Assembly (NCBI GenBank): GCA_009928955.1
Contig: SABN01000010.1
Coordinates: 1 to 50,756 of the forward strand
Length of the DNA stretch: 50,756 nucleotides
Direction of reading: 5' to 3'
Source of the DNA: Opitutia bacterium
Lineage (GTDB): Bacteria; Verrucomicrobiota; Kiritimatiellia; CAIQIC01; Lenti-01
Part shown: positions 9,288-17,212 of the stretch, piece after piece
Layout: the number at the start of each line of letters is the position of its first letter
How positions within the stretch are numbered: the first letter of the stretch is position 1
Notes under the pieces: model-generated
The model's database searches: none
The model's input: only the letters and a program-made list of their open reading frames with translations
What the model was told of the DNA's origin: nothing
Translations under genes and position numbers: made by a program

Positions 9288-9342
9288 GGGATTTCCTTTG
9301 GCGGGGTTGATTCGTGCGCGCAAACCGGCGCACGACGCGCCG

Positions 9343-11334
9343 TCAAGGCTGCACGGAAGGCATGGGCGGCGGCTCGGGCGCTGGCGGGGCCTCCCGCTTC
9401 AGCTTGAGCAGCCCGCAGAGACGCTGGCGGTAGAGCTCCGTCGAGAACGGTACCGCCAGAAAGGACAGCAACAGCAGGTAGAGGAGCCCGCCGACCACCA
9501 GCGCCGGCACGCACATTCCCAGCAACATCATCACCGCGTGGCCCCCGCCCGCTTCGCGGAATTTCAGGAACATCGAAATGGCCGCCCCCCCCGCGATCAG
9601 CAGGCAGAAGATCATCACGGCCGGCAGCAGGAAGAGCGCCAGCGGAAGCGCGCCGTATCGGCGCCGGCAGCCCAGCCGCGCCAGCAGGAATGAAACCAGC
9701 GTCACGAGAAACAAAACCGCGGACACCACGGAAGCATACATCACGTTTTCGACCTGCCCGGAATAAGCCCAGATCCCGTGGACCAGCGCAGCGAAGAGCA
9801 CCGTTGCGACAAGGACGATCCACCCGTTCCACTTGTGGATCCGGCCCCCGGCCAGAAGAAGGCCGCCCAGGATCGTCGGCAACGGCATCATCGCCGCGCT
9901 CGCCCCGCCCGCGAATGCGCTCAGTCCGGCCGCGACGCCCATCCAGGCGCCATACGGCAGGAAAATCCACAGGGCCTTGCGCGTCCGATTCTCCTTCAGC
10001 ACCAAGAACGGCAGGAGCACCATCCAGAACAGATGGTTTCCCAGCTTCGAAAACAAACTCACGCGGACGATCAACGGCTCGGACGCGATCAGATCGCCGC
10101 CCTCGTCCTTGTAAAACACTGCGCACTCCAACGAACCGAACAAACTGAAGGGTACTCGCCATGAGTACGAGCAGGTCCCGCCTCATCCATACTCGAATTC
10201 GCCGACATGGATGACCTCGCCGGCTTTTTTGACGCGCAACTTCGGCTTGCCGAGGGAAACCCCGGAGGAATTCACCAGTGAATATTTCTCGCCGCCCGCC
10301 CCCACCGTCGCCTGGTCGAAGGAAAGCCGGCCGCCCGCCTGCTTGCAGGTCAGCTGGCTGGCGACCGGTCCGCCCATGCGCCACGTTTCCCGACCCTCGC
10401 CCTCCCGGACGCGATGCGACACGTTCCCCGCGCGCCACAGGCTGGTGCGCTCCCCGTCCCCGGCCCGCGTCCAGACGCTGCCGCGGTATCGCCCGGCGGG
10501 GATCGAGAGGACGGCCCCCGGGCTGAAGTAAACCGCGGCGGTCGCCCCGTCCTGCATGGCGATGCGCTCGACGCCCTGTCCGTCCAGCGCCACCTCCACC
10601 AGCTTTTTGGCCCCCGGCTCGACCGACAACGCCAGCACCTTTCCATCGTCGCTCAGTTCATACGATAGCGCAAATGAATCCCCATTCAGGATCAGGGAGG
10701 CCGGCGCCCGCAGTTCAACCTGCTGGCCTTCGCCGCCCAAACTGAATTCTTCTTCCGCGGGCTCCAAAAACAAGGCGTCCTCGTCGGTGATGACGCCATC
10801 CCCGTCGTCCACCACGGAAACCCAATACCGCCCGCCTCCGATGGAGACCGCATCGCTCTTCCACGAAGACTGGACCGAGTACCGGCCCCAACTGGCCCCG
10901 TAGATCTGCACATCCAGCGCCAAGTCCCGGCGGCGGCCGCCTTGTTGGATCGGAAGGACGACGTTTTCGAAGCAGCGCCCCCACCCCTCGCTGCCGGCCT
11001 TGAAAACGCCATCCGGATCGTCGGTCAAATCCAAGTTGCGGTTCAGGTCGAAATACAGCGTGTTCCCCTCGGAATCGCAGGCGAAGCCGACATATTCTTT
11101 CTTGCCGGGAGCCACGTACAGCACGCTGCGCACGATGTCCTCGCCGACATATTCCGGCTCTTTCTTGAACCGAACTTCGCTTTTCCCCAACGGCAACCGG
11201 AAATCGGCCTCGGCTCCGTCCGTGCAATACTCCAGCGGAAAGGTCGCGCCGGAAACCCAGCCCGCCCCCGCCAGCAGACCGGCGAAAACCGCCACCGGCA
11301 ACCGTCCCGCCCATCCATTTTCCCGACTGACCAT
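9343..11334 (-). CDS. Membrane-anchored selenoprotein (paralogue C)
   Basis: A 663-residue protein made of two segments in one frame, joined by a TGA at 10185-10183 read as selenocysteine (residue 384). Residues 1-30 are a signal peptide or anchor. The exported part shares with paralogues A and B the loop FDLNRNLDLTDDP, a second acidic loop VDDGDGVITDEDALFL and the Ig-like end FEYG-U-GGTCSYSWRVPF. After the Sec domain come about seven hydrophobic helices, for example GNHLFWMVLLPFLVL and VGGLLYLLLLSFLAV, and a proline-rich tail. Nothing after the TGA has a convincing start of its own; the first usable codon there is TTG with no ribosome site. The start at 11334 lies 7 nt after the stop of the ferredoxin gene and is preceded by TAAGG. 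The context suggests electron transfer across the membrane to the Sec/Cys pair, which is inference. Confidence 0.85.
10152..10185 (-). promoter_or_regulatory. UGA codon plus bacterial SECIS-like hairpin (copy C)
   Basis: On the minus strand the TGA (10185-10183) is followed after 14 nt by GTACTCATGGCGAGTAC (10168-10152), a perfect 6-bp stem with loop ATGGC. Loop and spacing equal those of copies A and B, but the stem sequence is different and still fully paired. That is compensatory change and supports an RNA structure. Confidence 0.85.
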
Positions 11335-11341
11335 ATCGGCC

Positions 11342-12190
11342 TTATACCACGGGGTCCGGCGGGGACGCAACGGGCGATTGGAACGCCTCTTTCCGCGGCT
11401 TCTTCCGCACGGGACACCCGCTGCGGCAATCGCCGCAAACCACGCATTCGGCTTGGCGGCTGGGCGGGGTCCCCGCGATCATCCGCGGGGACGGCCCACA
11501 TTTCGCGGGGCAGGTGGCGTCGCATTTCTTGCAGCCGATGCACCCTTCCACCGGCTTCACGCGCCAAAAACTGAAATGGTTGAAGATCGCCAGCCCCGCC
11601 CCGATCGGGCACAGCACCCGGCAATACACGCGCCGGTTCAGCACCGCCAGCAGCAGCACCGCCGCCAGGATCGCCAGCTTGACGATCGTCCGCAGCGGCA
11701 GCCCCCCCCCGCCGCCGCTCAACAACCCCGGAATCGTCGCCTGCATCGCCGAGACCGGGCAGCCCCGGCAGAACGACCACCGGGTTTCCGCGCCCAGGAA
11801 AAACGGCAGCAGAACGACCGTCAGCGCCAGCAAGACGTACTTGATATATTTCGTCCAATCGGGCAGCTCGATCTTGCGCCCCGGGATCTTGTGCAGCAGG
11901 TCCTGCAGGAATCCCATCGGACACACCCATCCGCACAGGAACCGCCCCAGCAACACCCCCGCCAGCAGGAACGTCCCCAGCGCCAGGAACGGAAACACCC
12001 GGTAGCCCGCGTAATGAATGAACACCCCGATCGGACACGCGAACCACGCCAGCGAGCACGAATGGCAGTTCATCACCGGCACGCACAGCCACTTCGCCTG
12101 CCCGCCAGCCAGCGAACTGTTTAGCGCGACCAACGAAACCGCCTGCACGACGCGGCGAAGAACCGGTGAAAACATCGATTTGAGGATCAT
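11342..12190 (-). CDS. NapH-like membrane-bound 4Fe-4S ferredoxin protein
   Basis: A 282-residue integral membrane protein. The N-terminal region has CVPVMNCHSCSLAWFACPIG, then the NapH/NosR-type motifs FLCGWVCPMG and VYCRVLCPIGAG between transmembrane helices. A cytoplasmic-type two-cluster ferredoxin end follows: CIGCKKCDATCPAKC and CVVCGDCRSGCP. Such proteins pass electrons between the quinone pool or soluble donors and periplasmic enzymes. It is directly upstream of selenoprotein C, which makes it the likely electron partner. The start is uncertain; an alternative ATG is at 12211 and neither has a strong ribosome site. Confidence 0.85.
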   Translation of the reverse strand: MILKSMFSPVLRRVVQAVSLVALNSSLAGGQAKWLCVPVMNCHSCSLAWFACPIGVFIHYAGYRVFPFLALGTFLLAGVLLGRFLCGWVCPMGFLQDLLHKIPGRKIELPDWTKYIKYVLLALTVVLLPFFLGAETRWSFCRGCPVSAMQATIPGLLSGGGGGLPLRTIVKLAILAAVLLLAVLNRRVYCRVLCPIGAGLAIFNHFSFWRVKPVEGCIGCKKCDATCPAKCGPSPRMIAGTPPSRQAECVVCGDCRSGCPVRKKPRKEAFQSPVASPPDPVV

Positions 12191-12239
12191 GGGTTCGGCT
12201 TGCGTGGCCATCGCACGGATGGCCGGGTGGTTCCTACAG

Positions 12240-12491
12240 TCACGTGGGACACTTTTGCTTGCCGTCTTGCTGGACGGCCCAGTCGTGGCGGAGCATCCGC
12301 CCATTCTGCGCATACACCCCGCTATACGTCGCGTATTCAACCAGTTGAACCTCGGAAATCCGCTCAAACACCAAGACCCCGAAATCGCTGTCCGCCTCGT
12401 AAATCTTGTGGGTGCGGACCATCCCGACCCCCAGAAAAACCACGGCCGCGAGCGCAAATCCACCGCGGCAGAATGTCCAGGCCTTTTCCAT
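12240..12491 (-). CDS. Small single-pass membrane protein, unknown
   Basis: 83 residues: one N-terminal transmembrane helix (FALAAVVFLGVGMV) followed by a short soluble part rich in charged and aromatic residues. It starts 3 nt after the selB stop and ends 49 nt before the ferredoxin gene, so it belongs to the Sec/redox array. I recognise no family. Its position between the selenoprotein machinery and the membrane ferredoxin suggests an accessory subunit. Confidence 0.6.
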   Translation of the reverse strand: MEKAWTFCRGGFALAAVVFLGVGMVRTHKIYEADSDFGVLVFERISEVQLVEYATYSGVYAQNGRMLRHDWAVQQDGKQKCPT

Positions 12492-12494
12492 TGC

Positions 12495-14471
12495 CTACTT
12501 CATCATTCGTTTCTCGTGGTTCGGCGCCAGCTTGCGGAGGCTGTCGAGCCTCGTCGTGACGTGCGTCCGATCCATGTATTCCAGAATACCCAGCGCGTAC
12601 TTGCGTGTCGAGCCGATCATGAACTTGAAATCACCTGAATCGAGCTGCCCGCTCTTCTGGATGGCCTCCACGACCTTTTCTTGCGCCTGAACCATGTGCT
12701 GTCGCGCCAAGAGCACCTTGGCCGACACCCGGATCAGGCGCCCTTCGACCACCAGCATCTGGATCACCGCGTCCACCGCCCCGGGCGCGGCCCCCACCCG
12801 TTCCGGCACCTCTTCCGGACGCGGGGAATTGAATCCGGTCTCGGCGTACAACCCGCAAATCCGCTCGGCCAGCGCCTGCTCCGGCGTCGGCTCGTCCGCC
12901 GCGCCGCGCGGCAGGATGCGGTTGCCTTTGAGCTCGATCACGCCTTCGGCCGCCAGCCGGCCCAACACGTGCGCCTTGACCTCGTCCGGCATCCGCGCGC
13001 CGAGCGCCTGGGGATCCAGCAGCCGCTCGCCCTTCTCGAACAGGCCGCGGATTTCCTCCCCGAGCCGTTCGTGCAGCCGTTCCTCGGCGAGCCGATGCAG
13101 CAGTCGCCCGCGGCCGATCCGCGCGATCTTCCCCTGCTTCTCCAATTCCGCGACGATCTCCGCCAGGACCGGCTCCGCCAGCAGGCAATCGCCCAGCAAC
13201 CCCTCCATCCCGACGCCGTCCGGATGGTTCATGTCCAATCGCTGCTCGACCAGCCGCGCCGCCGCCGCGCGGTCGCGGTACCCCGCCCCGGCGTAGTGCG
13301 CCTCCCAATGCGCCATCCGCGCCAGCGCCTCCGCCTTGCGCGGCCGGCGGTCGTCCGCCGAAACGTCGTCGAACCGCCCCCCGCCCAGCGTGCGCACCGG
13401 GCTCAGCTTGCGGAGGATGTAGCGGTCGCACGGAGCCGCCGCCACCGGTTCGTCCGCCACCAGCGCCACCCACGCGGCGTCGCCCGGGACCAGGTCCTTG
13501 GATTCCAGGCCATAGACGCGCGCCTGCACCTCGGCCGTCCCCGTGTGCAGCATCACCCGCTCGCCGCTCTTCACCCCCAGTCCGGTCCGCTCCAGCATCC
13601 GCAGCCGGCTATGGAACACGGTCGCCGCATGCAGGCGCCCGGGCGGGCACAAGACTTGGCCCCGCCGCGGATTTTCGCGCGCGAAATCCGGGACGTTCAG
13701 CGCCACGCACAGCCCCGAACGCCCCTGCTCCGCCGAGCGGCCGAAACATTGCATCCCCCGCACGCGCCCCTTCGCCCCCCCCGGCACCAGCTCCACCCAA
13801 TCCCCCTCCGCGATCCGGCCCGCCACCGGCACCCCCGACATCACCTTCCCGAATCCCTCCATCGCGAACACCCGCTCGATCGGCAGGCGGAAAATCCCCA
13901 GCGCCTCCGACCGGACCGCCGCCGCCACCGCCTCGGAAAAAATCCGGTGGAAATCCAGAATGCCCTCGCCTGTCTCCGACGACACCGGACAGATCGGCGC
14001 ATCTTTCAGGAATCCGTCCGCGAGCCACGCGCGGATCTCGCCGATCCGCCGCTCCAGCGTCGCCGCGTCGACCAGATCCATCTTGGTTAGCGCCACCACG
14101 CCGCGTTCCACTCCCAGCAACTCCATGATCTGGAAGTGCTCGACCGTCTGCGGCATGATCCCGTCGTCCGCCGCGATCACCAAAATGCACATCCCCACGC
14201 CGGACACCCCCGCCACCATGTGGTGCACGAACTTCTCGTGGCCCGGCACGTCCGTGATCCCCACGCTCACCCCGGCCGCCGTCGAGCATGCGGCGAATCC
14301 CGGCTCGATGGTCATCCCGCGCTCCTTCTCCTCCTTCAGGACGTCGGTCTCGCATCCCGTGAGCCACTTCACCAGGCTGGTCTTCCCGTGGTCCACGTGG
14401 CCCGCCGTGCACACCATCATTTCCACGTCCCGGCTGTCCGGCCGGAAGCTTCCCGGAGGAGAGAACTTCAT
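12495..14471 (-). CDS. selB: Selenocysteine-specific elongation factor SelB
   Basis: A 658-residue GTPase that delivers Sec-tRNA to UGA codons with a SECIS hairpin. The G-domain motifs are GHVDHGKTSL (G1), DVPGHEKFVHHMV (G3), TKMD (G4) and an S-S-E segment for G5. Translation-factor beta-barrel domains follow, and the C-terminal third has the winged-helix repeats that bind SECIS RNA, ending in KFMIGSTRKYALGILEYMD. The length is normal for bacterial SelB. The start at 14471 lies 7 nt after the selD stop. The order tRNA-Sec, selA, selD, selB is compact and probably one transcript. Confidence 0.95.
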   Translation of the reverse strand: MKFSPPGSFRPDSRDVEMMVCTAGHVDHGKTSLVKWLTGCETDVLKEEKERGMTIEPGFAACSTAAGVSVGITDVPGHEKFVHHMVAGVSGVGMCILVIAADDGIMPQTVEHFQIMELLGVERGVVALTKMDLVDAATLERRIGEIRAWLADGFLKDAPICPVSSETGEGILDFHRIFSEAVAAAVRSEALGIFRLPIERVFAMEGFGKVMSGVPVAGRIAEGDWVELVPGGAKGRVRGMQCFGRSAEQGRSGLCVALNVPDFARENPRRGQVLCPPGRLHAATVFHSRLRMLERTGLGVKSGERVMLHTGTAEVQARVYGLESKDLVPGDAAWVALVADEPVAAAPCDRYILRKLSPVRTLGGGRFDDVSADDRRPRKAEALARMAHWEAHYAGAGYRDRAAAARLVEQRLDMNHPDGVGMEGLLGDCLLAEPVLAEIVAELEKQGKIARIGRGRLLHRLAEERLHERLGEEIRGLFEKGERLLDPQALGARMPDEVKAHVLGRLAAEGVIELKGNRILPRGAADEPTPEQALAERICGLYAETGFNSPRPEEVPERVGAAPGAVDAVIQMLVVEGRLIRVSAKVLLARQHMVQAQEKVVEAIQKSGQLDSGDFKFMIGSTRKYALGILEYMDRTHVTTRLDSLRKLAPNHEKRMMK

Positions 14472-14478
14472 GCGCCCC

Positions 14479-15666
14479 TCAATCCACCATCCGGACGCGC
14501 GTTTCCGCGCCCGCGCGTTCCAGAATCTGTCCAATGATGCAGATCCGCCCATGCCCGCGCCCGCGCATCGCCTGCACGTACTTCTCCGCATTCTCCGGCG
14601 CCAGCGCGACCAGCAGCCCGCCCGAGGTCTGCGGATCGAACACCACCGGCAGCGACGGATGGTCCGTCTCTTTCTGCACCCATCGCATCGCATAGGCCTG
14701 GTTGCGGTCGACCGCCCCCGGCATCACGCCGTCCGCCAGGCATTTCGCCACCCCGTCGTAGAGCGGCAGCGCCGCCACGTGGATCTCCACGTCGACCCCG
14801 CTGTTCCTCGCCATCTCCACCAGATGCCCCGCCAAGCCGTAGCCCGTCACGTCCGTGGCGGCCCCCGCCCCCAGTTCCACCATCAGCTCCGCCGCGTCCT
14901 TGTTCAGCGTCGCCATCCCCGCCTGCGCCTCCGCGAAGACCTCCGGCGTCACCCGCTCGATCTGCGCCGCGAAGGCCAGCATCCCGGTCCCCAGCGGCTT
15001 CGTCAGCACCAGCACGTCCCCCGGCTTGGCGCGGTCGCGGCAGACCACCCGGTCCGGATGGATCAGCCCCGTCACCGCGAATCCAAATTTGATCTCCTCG
15101 TCGTTGATGCTGTGCCCGCCGATCAGCGCGCAGCCCGCTTCGTTCAGCTTGTCGATGCCCCCCCGCATCATCGCTTCCATCTGCCCGCCCGGCAGCGTCT
15201 CGATCGGGAACCCGATCACGGAGAGCGCCGTGATCGGCCGCCCGCCCATCGCGTAGACGTCGCTGACCGAGTTGGCGGCCGCGATCTGCCCGAACGCGTA
15301 GGCGTCGTCCACGCACGGCGTGAACACGTCCACCGTCTGCACCAGCGCCAGCTCGTCCGTCAGTTTGTAGATGCCCGCGTCGTCCCCCGCCGCCGTCCCC
15401 ACCAACACCGCCGGATCGTTCACCGGCGGCAGCTTCGCCAAAATGCCCAGCAGATCTTCCTGGCCGATTTTGGACGCGCACCCCGCCTTGTGCACGTGCT
15501 GCGTCAGCCCGCCCATCTCCGTTTTCACCGGCAGGCGCTCGCCCGCGCACTGGCACACGTCGTGTTCCTTGAACACGTCGCACGGGCACGGCTTCTTGGG
15601 ATCGCACACGCAATGCCCCAGCTTGATCGACCGGGTCATCACCGCTTTCCGGCGCGTCCTATCCAT
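14479..15666 (-). CDS. selD: Selenophosphate synthase SelD with Cys-rich N-terminus
   Basis: A 395-residue protein that makes selenophosphate from selenide and ATP. The catalytic position is the cysteine in HKAGCASKIG (not Sec), with the AIR-synthase-type core visible in GDDAGIYKL, QTVDVFTP, AANSVSDVYAMGG and TGYGLAGHLVEMAR. Before the core there is an extra segment of about 40 residues with six cysteines (CVCDPKKPCPCDVF, VCQCAGE) that looks like a metal- or selenium-binding module. The start at 15666 is preceded by AAGGAGGTG with ideal spacing and overlaps the selA stop by 8 nt. An alternative ATG at 15639 would keep the Cys-rich segment. Confidence 0.95.
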   Translation of the reverse strand: MDRTRRKAVMTRSIKLGHCVCDPKKPCPCDVFKEHDVCQCAGERLPVKTEMGGLTQHVHKAGCASKIGQEDLLGILAKLPPVNDPAVLVGTAAGDDAGIYKLTDELALVQTVDVFTPCVDDAYAFGQIAAANSVSDVYAMGGRPITALSVIGFPIETLPGGQMEAMMRGGIDKLNEAGCALIGGHSINDEEIKFGFAVTGLIHPDRVVCRDRAKPGDVLVLTKPLGTGMLAFAAQIERVTPEVFAEAQAGMATLNKDAAELMVELGAGAATDVTGYGLAGHLVEMARNSGVDVEIHVAALPLYDGVAKCLADGVMPGAVDRNQAYAMRWVQKETDHPSLPVVFDPQTSGGLLVALAPENAEKYVQAMRGRGHGRICIIGQILERAGAETRVRMVD

Positions 15667-17020
15667 TCAACACCTCCTTCACCGCGGCCACCACGATCTC
15701 GTCTTCGCCCGGAAGCAGCGTGCGCATGTCCAGCACCACGCGGTCGTCCTGGATCCGCGCGATGACCGGCACGTCCCGGCACCGCAGCCGCTTCGCGATC
15801 TCCGCGGCGGACGTCTTGTCCGACCGGAGCGCCACCAGCGCCGTCGGCAGTTCCACCCCCGGCAGCGCCCCGCCGCCCATCTCGCTGCTCCCCTCCTCCA
15901 CCGACGCCCCCGCGCCGATCGCCGCCGCCAGCTTCTCCGCCGCCGCGCGCAGGTCCGGAAGTTTCTTCGCCAGCATCCGGAAGAGCGGATGCCGTTCCGG
16001 CAGCCGCTCCGGCTCGCGGAACAGCCGCAGCGTCTGCTCCAGCGCCATGTCCGTCAATTTGCCCACCCGCAGCATGCGCGTCAGCGGATGCTTCCGGATC
16101 CGGTCGATGAGCTCTTTGCGGCCCGCGACGATCCCCGCCTGCGGCCCGCCGATCATCTTGTCGCCGCTGAAGCAGACAACGTCCGCGCCCGCCGCGAGGC
16201 TGTCCTGCACCAGCGATTCGCGCGGCAATCCGTACGCCGACAGATCCACCAGCGCCCCGCAGCCGAGATCGTCGATCAGCAGCACGCCGCGCTTCTTCGC
16301 CAGCGCCGCCAGATCGTCCAGCGCCACCCGCTGGCTGAACCCGATCACGCGGTAGTTGCTGGGATTCACCCGCAGCAGCGCCCCCGTGTTCTCCGCGATC
16401 GCCCCCTCGTAGTCCCGCAGATGCGTCTTGTTCGTCGTCCCCACCTCGCGCATCACCGCCCCGCTGGCCGTCACGCAGTCCGGCAGCCGGTACGAGCCGC
16501 CGATCTCGATCAGCTCGCCGCGCGACACCACCGCCTCGCGTCCGTTGCACAGCGCCGCCAAAATCAGCAGCGTGGCCGCCGCGTTGTTGTTCACGATCAG
16601 CGCGGCCTCCGCCCCCGTCAGCTCGCAGATCAGCCGCTCGCACAGGAAATTGCGCTTGCCGCGCTTGCCGCCGGCCAGATCGATCTGCAGGTTGCAGCAG
16701 CGGTCCATCTGGGCCAATCCCAAGGCCGCTTCCTTCGGCAGCACCGCCCGCCCCAGCCCCGTATGCAGCAAAATGCCCGTCGCGTTCACCACCGGGCGCA
16801 GCCGGTCCAGCTCGTCCGCCTCCAGCTTCGTCCGCGCCGCGTCCACCATCGCGCGCACGTCCGCCGCCGTCCCCGATTTCCGCAGCTCGTCCCCCGCCGC
16901 CCGCAGCGCCCCCAGCACCGGCCCCCGCGCATGGCGCGCGATCAGCGCCCCCGCCTCTGCGCTCTCCAACAACTCCGACATCGACGGGATCGCCCGCCGG
17001 GGATCATTCTTCGCGTTCAT
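15659..17020 (-). CDS. selA: L-seryl-tRNA(Sec) selenium transferase SelA
   Basis: A 453-residue PLP enzyme that converts Ser-tRNA-Sec to Sec-tRNA-Sec. Clear family motifs are VVNATGILLHTGLGRA, AALIVNNNAAATLL, GGSYRLPD, REVGTTNKTHLRDY, LIDDLGCGALVD and FSGDKMIGGPQAG with the PLP lysine. Length and domain order are normal. A GAGGA ribosome site precedes the start, 24 nt after the encoded CCA of tRNA-Sec, so the tRNA and the sel genes are likely processed from one transcript. Confidence 0.96.
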   Translation of the reverse strand: MNAKNDPRRAIPSMSELLESAEAGALIARHARGPVLGALRAAGDELRKSGTAADVRAMVDAARTKLEADELDRLRPVVNATGILLHTGLGRAVLPKEAALGLAQMDRCCNLQIDLAGGKRGKRNFLCERLICELTGAEAALIVNNNAAATLLILAALCNGREAVVSRGELIEIGGSYRLPDCVTASGAVMREVGTTNKTHLRDYEGAIAENTGALLRVNPSNYRVIGFSQRVALDDLAALAKKRGVLLIDDLGCGALVDLSAYGLPRESLVQDSLAAGADVVCFSGDKMIGGPQAGIVAGRKELIDRIRKHPLTRMLRVGKLTDMALEQTLRLFREPERLPERHPLFRMLAKKLPDLRAAAEKLAAAIGAGASVEEGSSEMGGGALPGVELPTALVALRSDKTSAAEIAKRLRCRDVPVIARIQDDRVVLDMRTLLPGEDEIVVAAVKEVLNG

Positions 17021-17044
17021 GTTTTTGTCCTCGATTCATTCAAC

Positions 17045-17140
17045 TGGCGGAGGCGCATGGGAGTCGAACCCACCTATCCCGCATTGCGAGACACGACGGT
17101 TTTGAAGACCGTGGCAGCCAGCCGGACCACAGCCGCCTCC
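17045..17140 (-). tRNA. selC: tRNA-Sec (anticodon TCA), CCA encoded
   Basis: The minus strand reads a 5' end GGAGGCGG, an anticodon arm ACGGT-CTTCAAA-ACCGT with anticodon TCA, a long variable arm (TCTCGC paired with GCGGGA), a T arm GTGGG-TTCGACT-CCCAT, a 3' end GCGCCTCC, discriminator G and encoded CCA at 17047-17045. The long variable arm, the discriminator G and the TCA anticodon are diagnostic of tRNA-Sec. Seven acceptor pairs are Watson-Crick. The eighth pair expected in bacterial tRNA-Sec would be G-G here. Confidence 0.95.
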
Positions 17141-17155
17141 TGAATGGAGGCGTCC

Positions 17156-17185
17156 ATCCTATCACCCCTCCCCGTCGCCGCACAA
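17156..17185 (-). promoter_or_regulatory. Candidate promoter of the tRNA-Sec/sel array
   Basis: On the minus strand TTGTGC (17185-17180), an 18-nt spacer and TAGGAT (17161-17156) are placed so that transcription would begin just before the 5' end of tRNA-Sec. The same TAGGAT -10 hexamer occurs in the serC candidate promoter. Confidence 0.5.
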
Positions 17186-17212
17186 CGAGATTTCCCGCCG
17201 GCTCCTCCCGCC

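Noticed and set aside
12240-12242. TGA at the end of the 83-residue gene as another Sec codon
   Set aside because: The next codons in frame are CTG and TAG, so readthrough would add only one residue. No ATGGC-loop hairpin follows.
15490-15510. SelD itself as a selenoprotein
   Set aside because: The catalytic position in HKAGCASK is a cysteine codon, not TGA.
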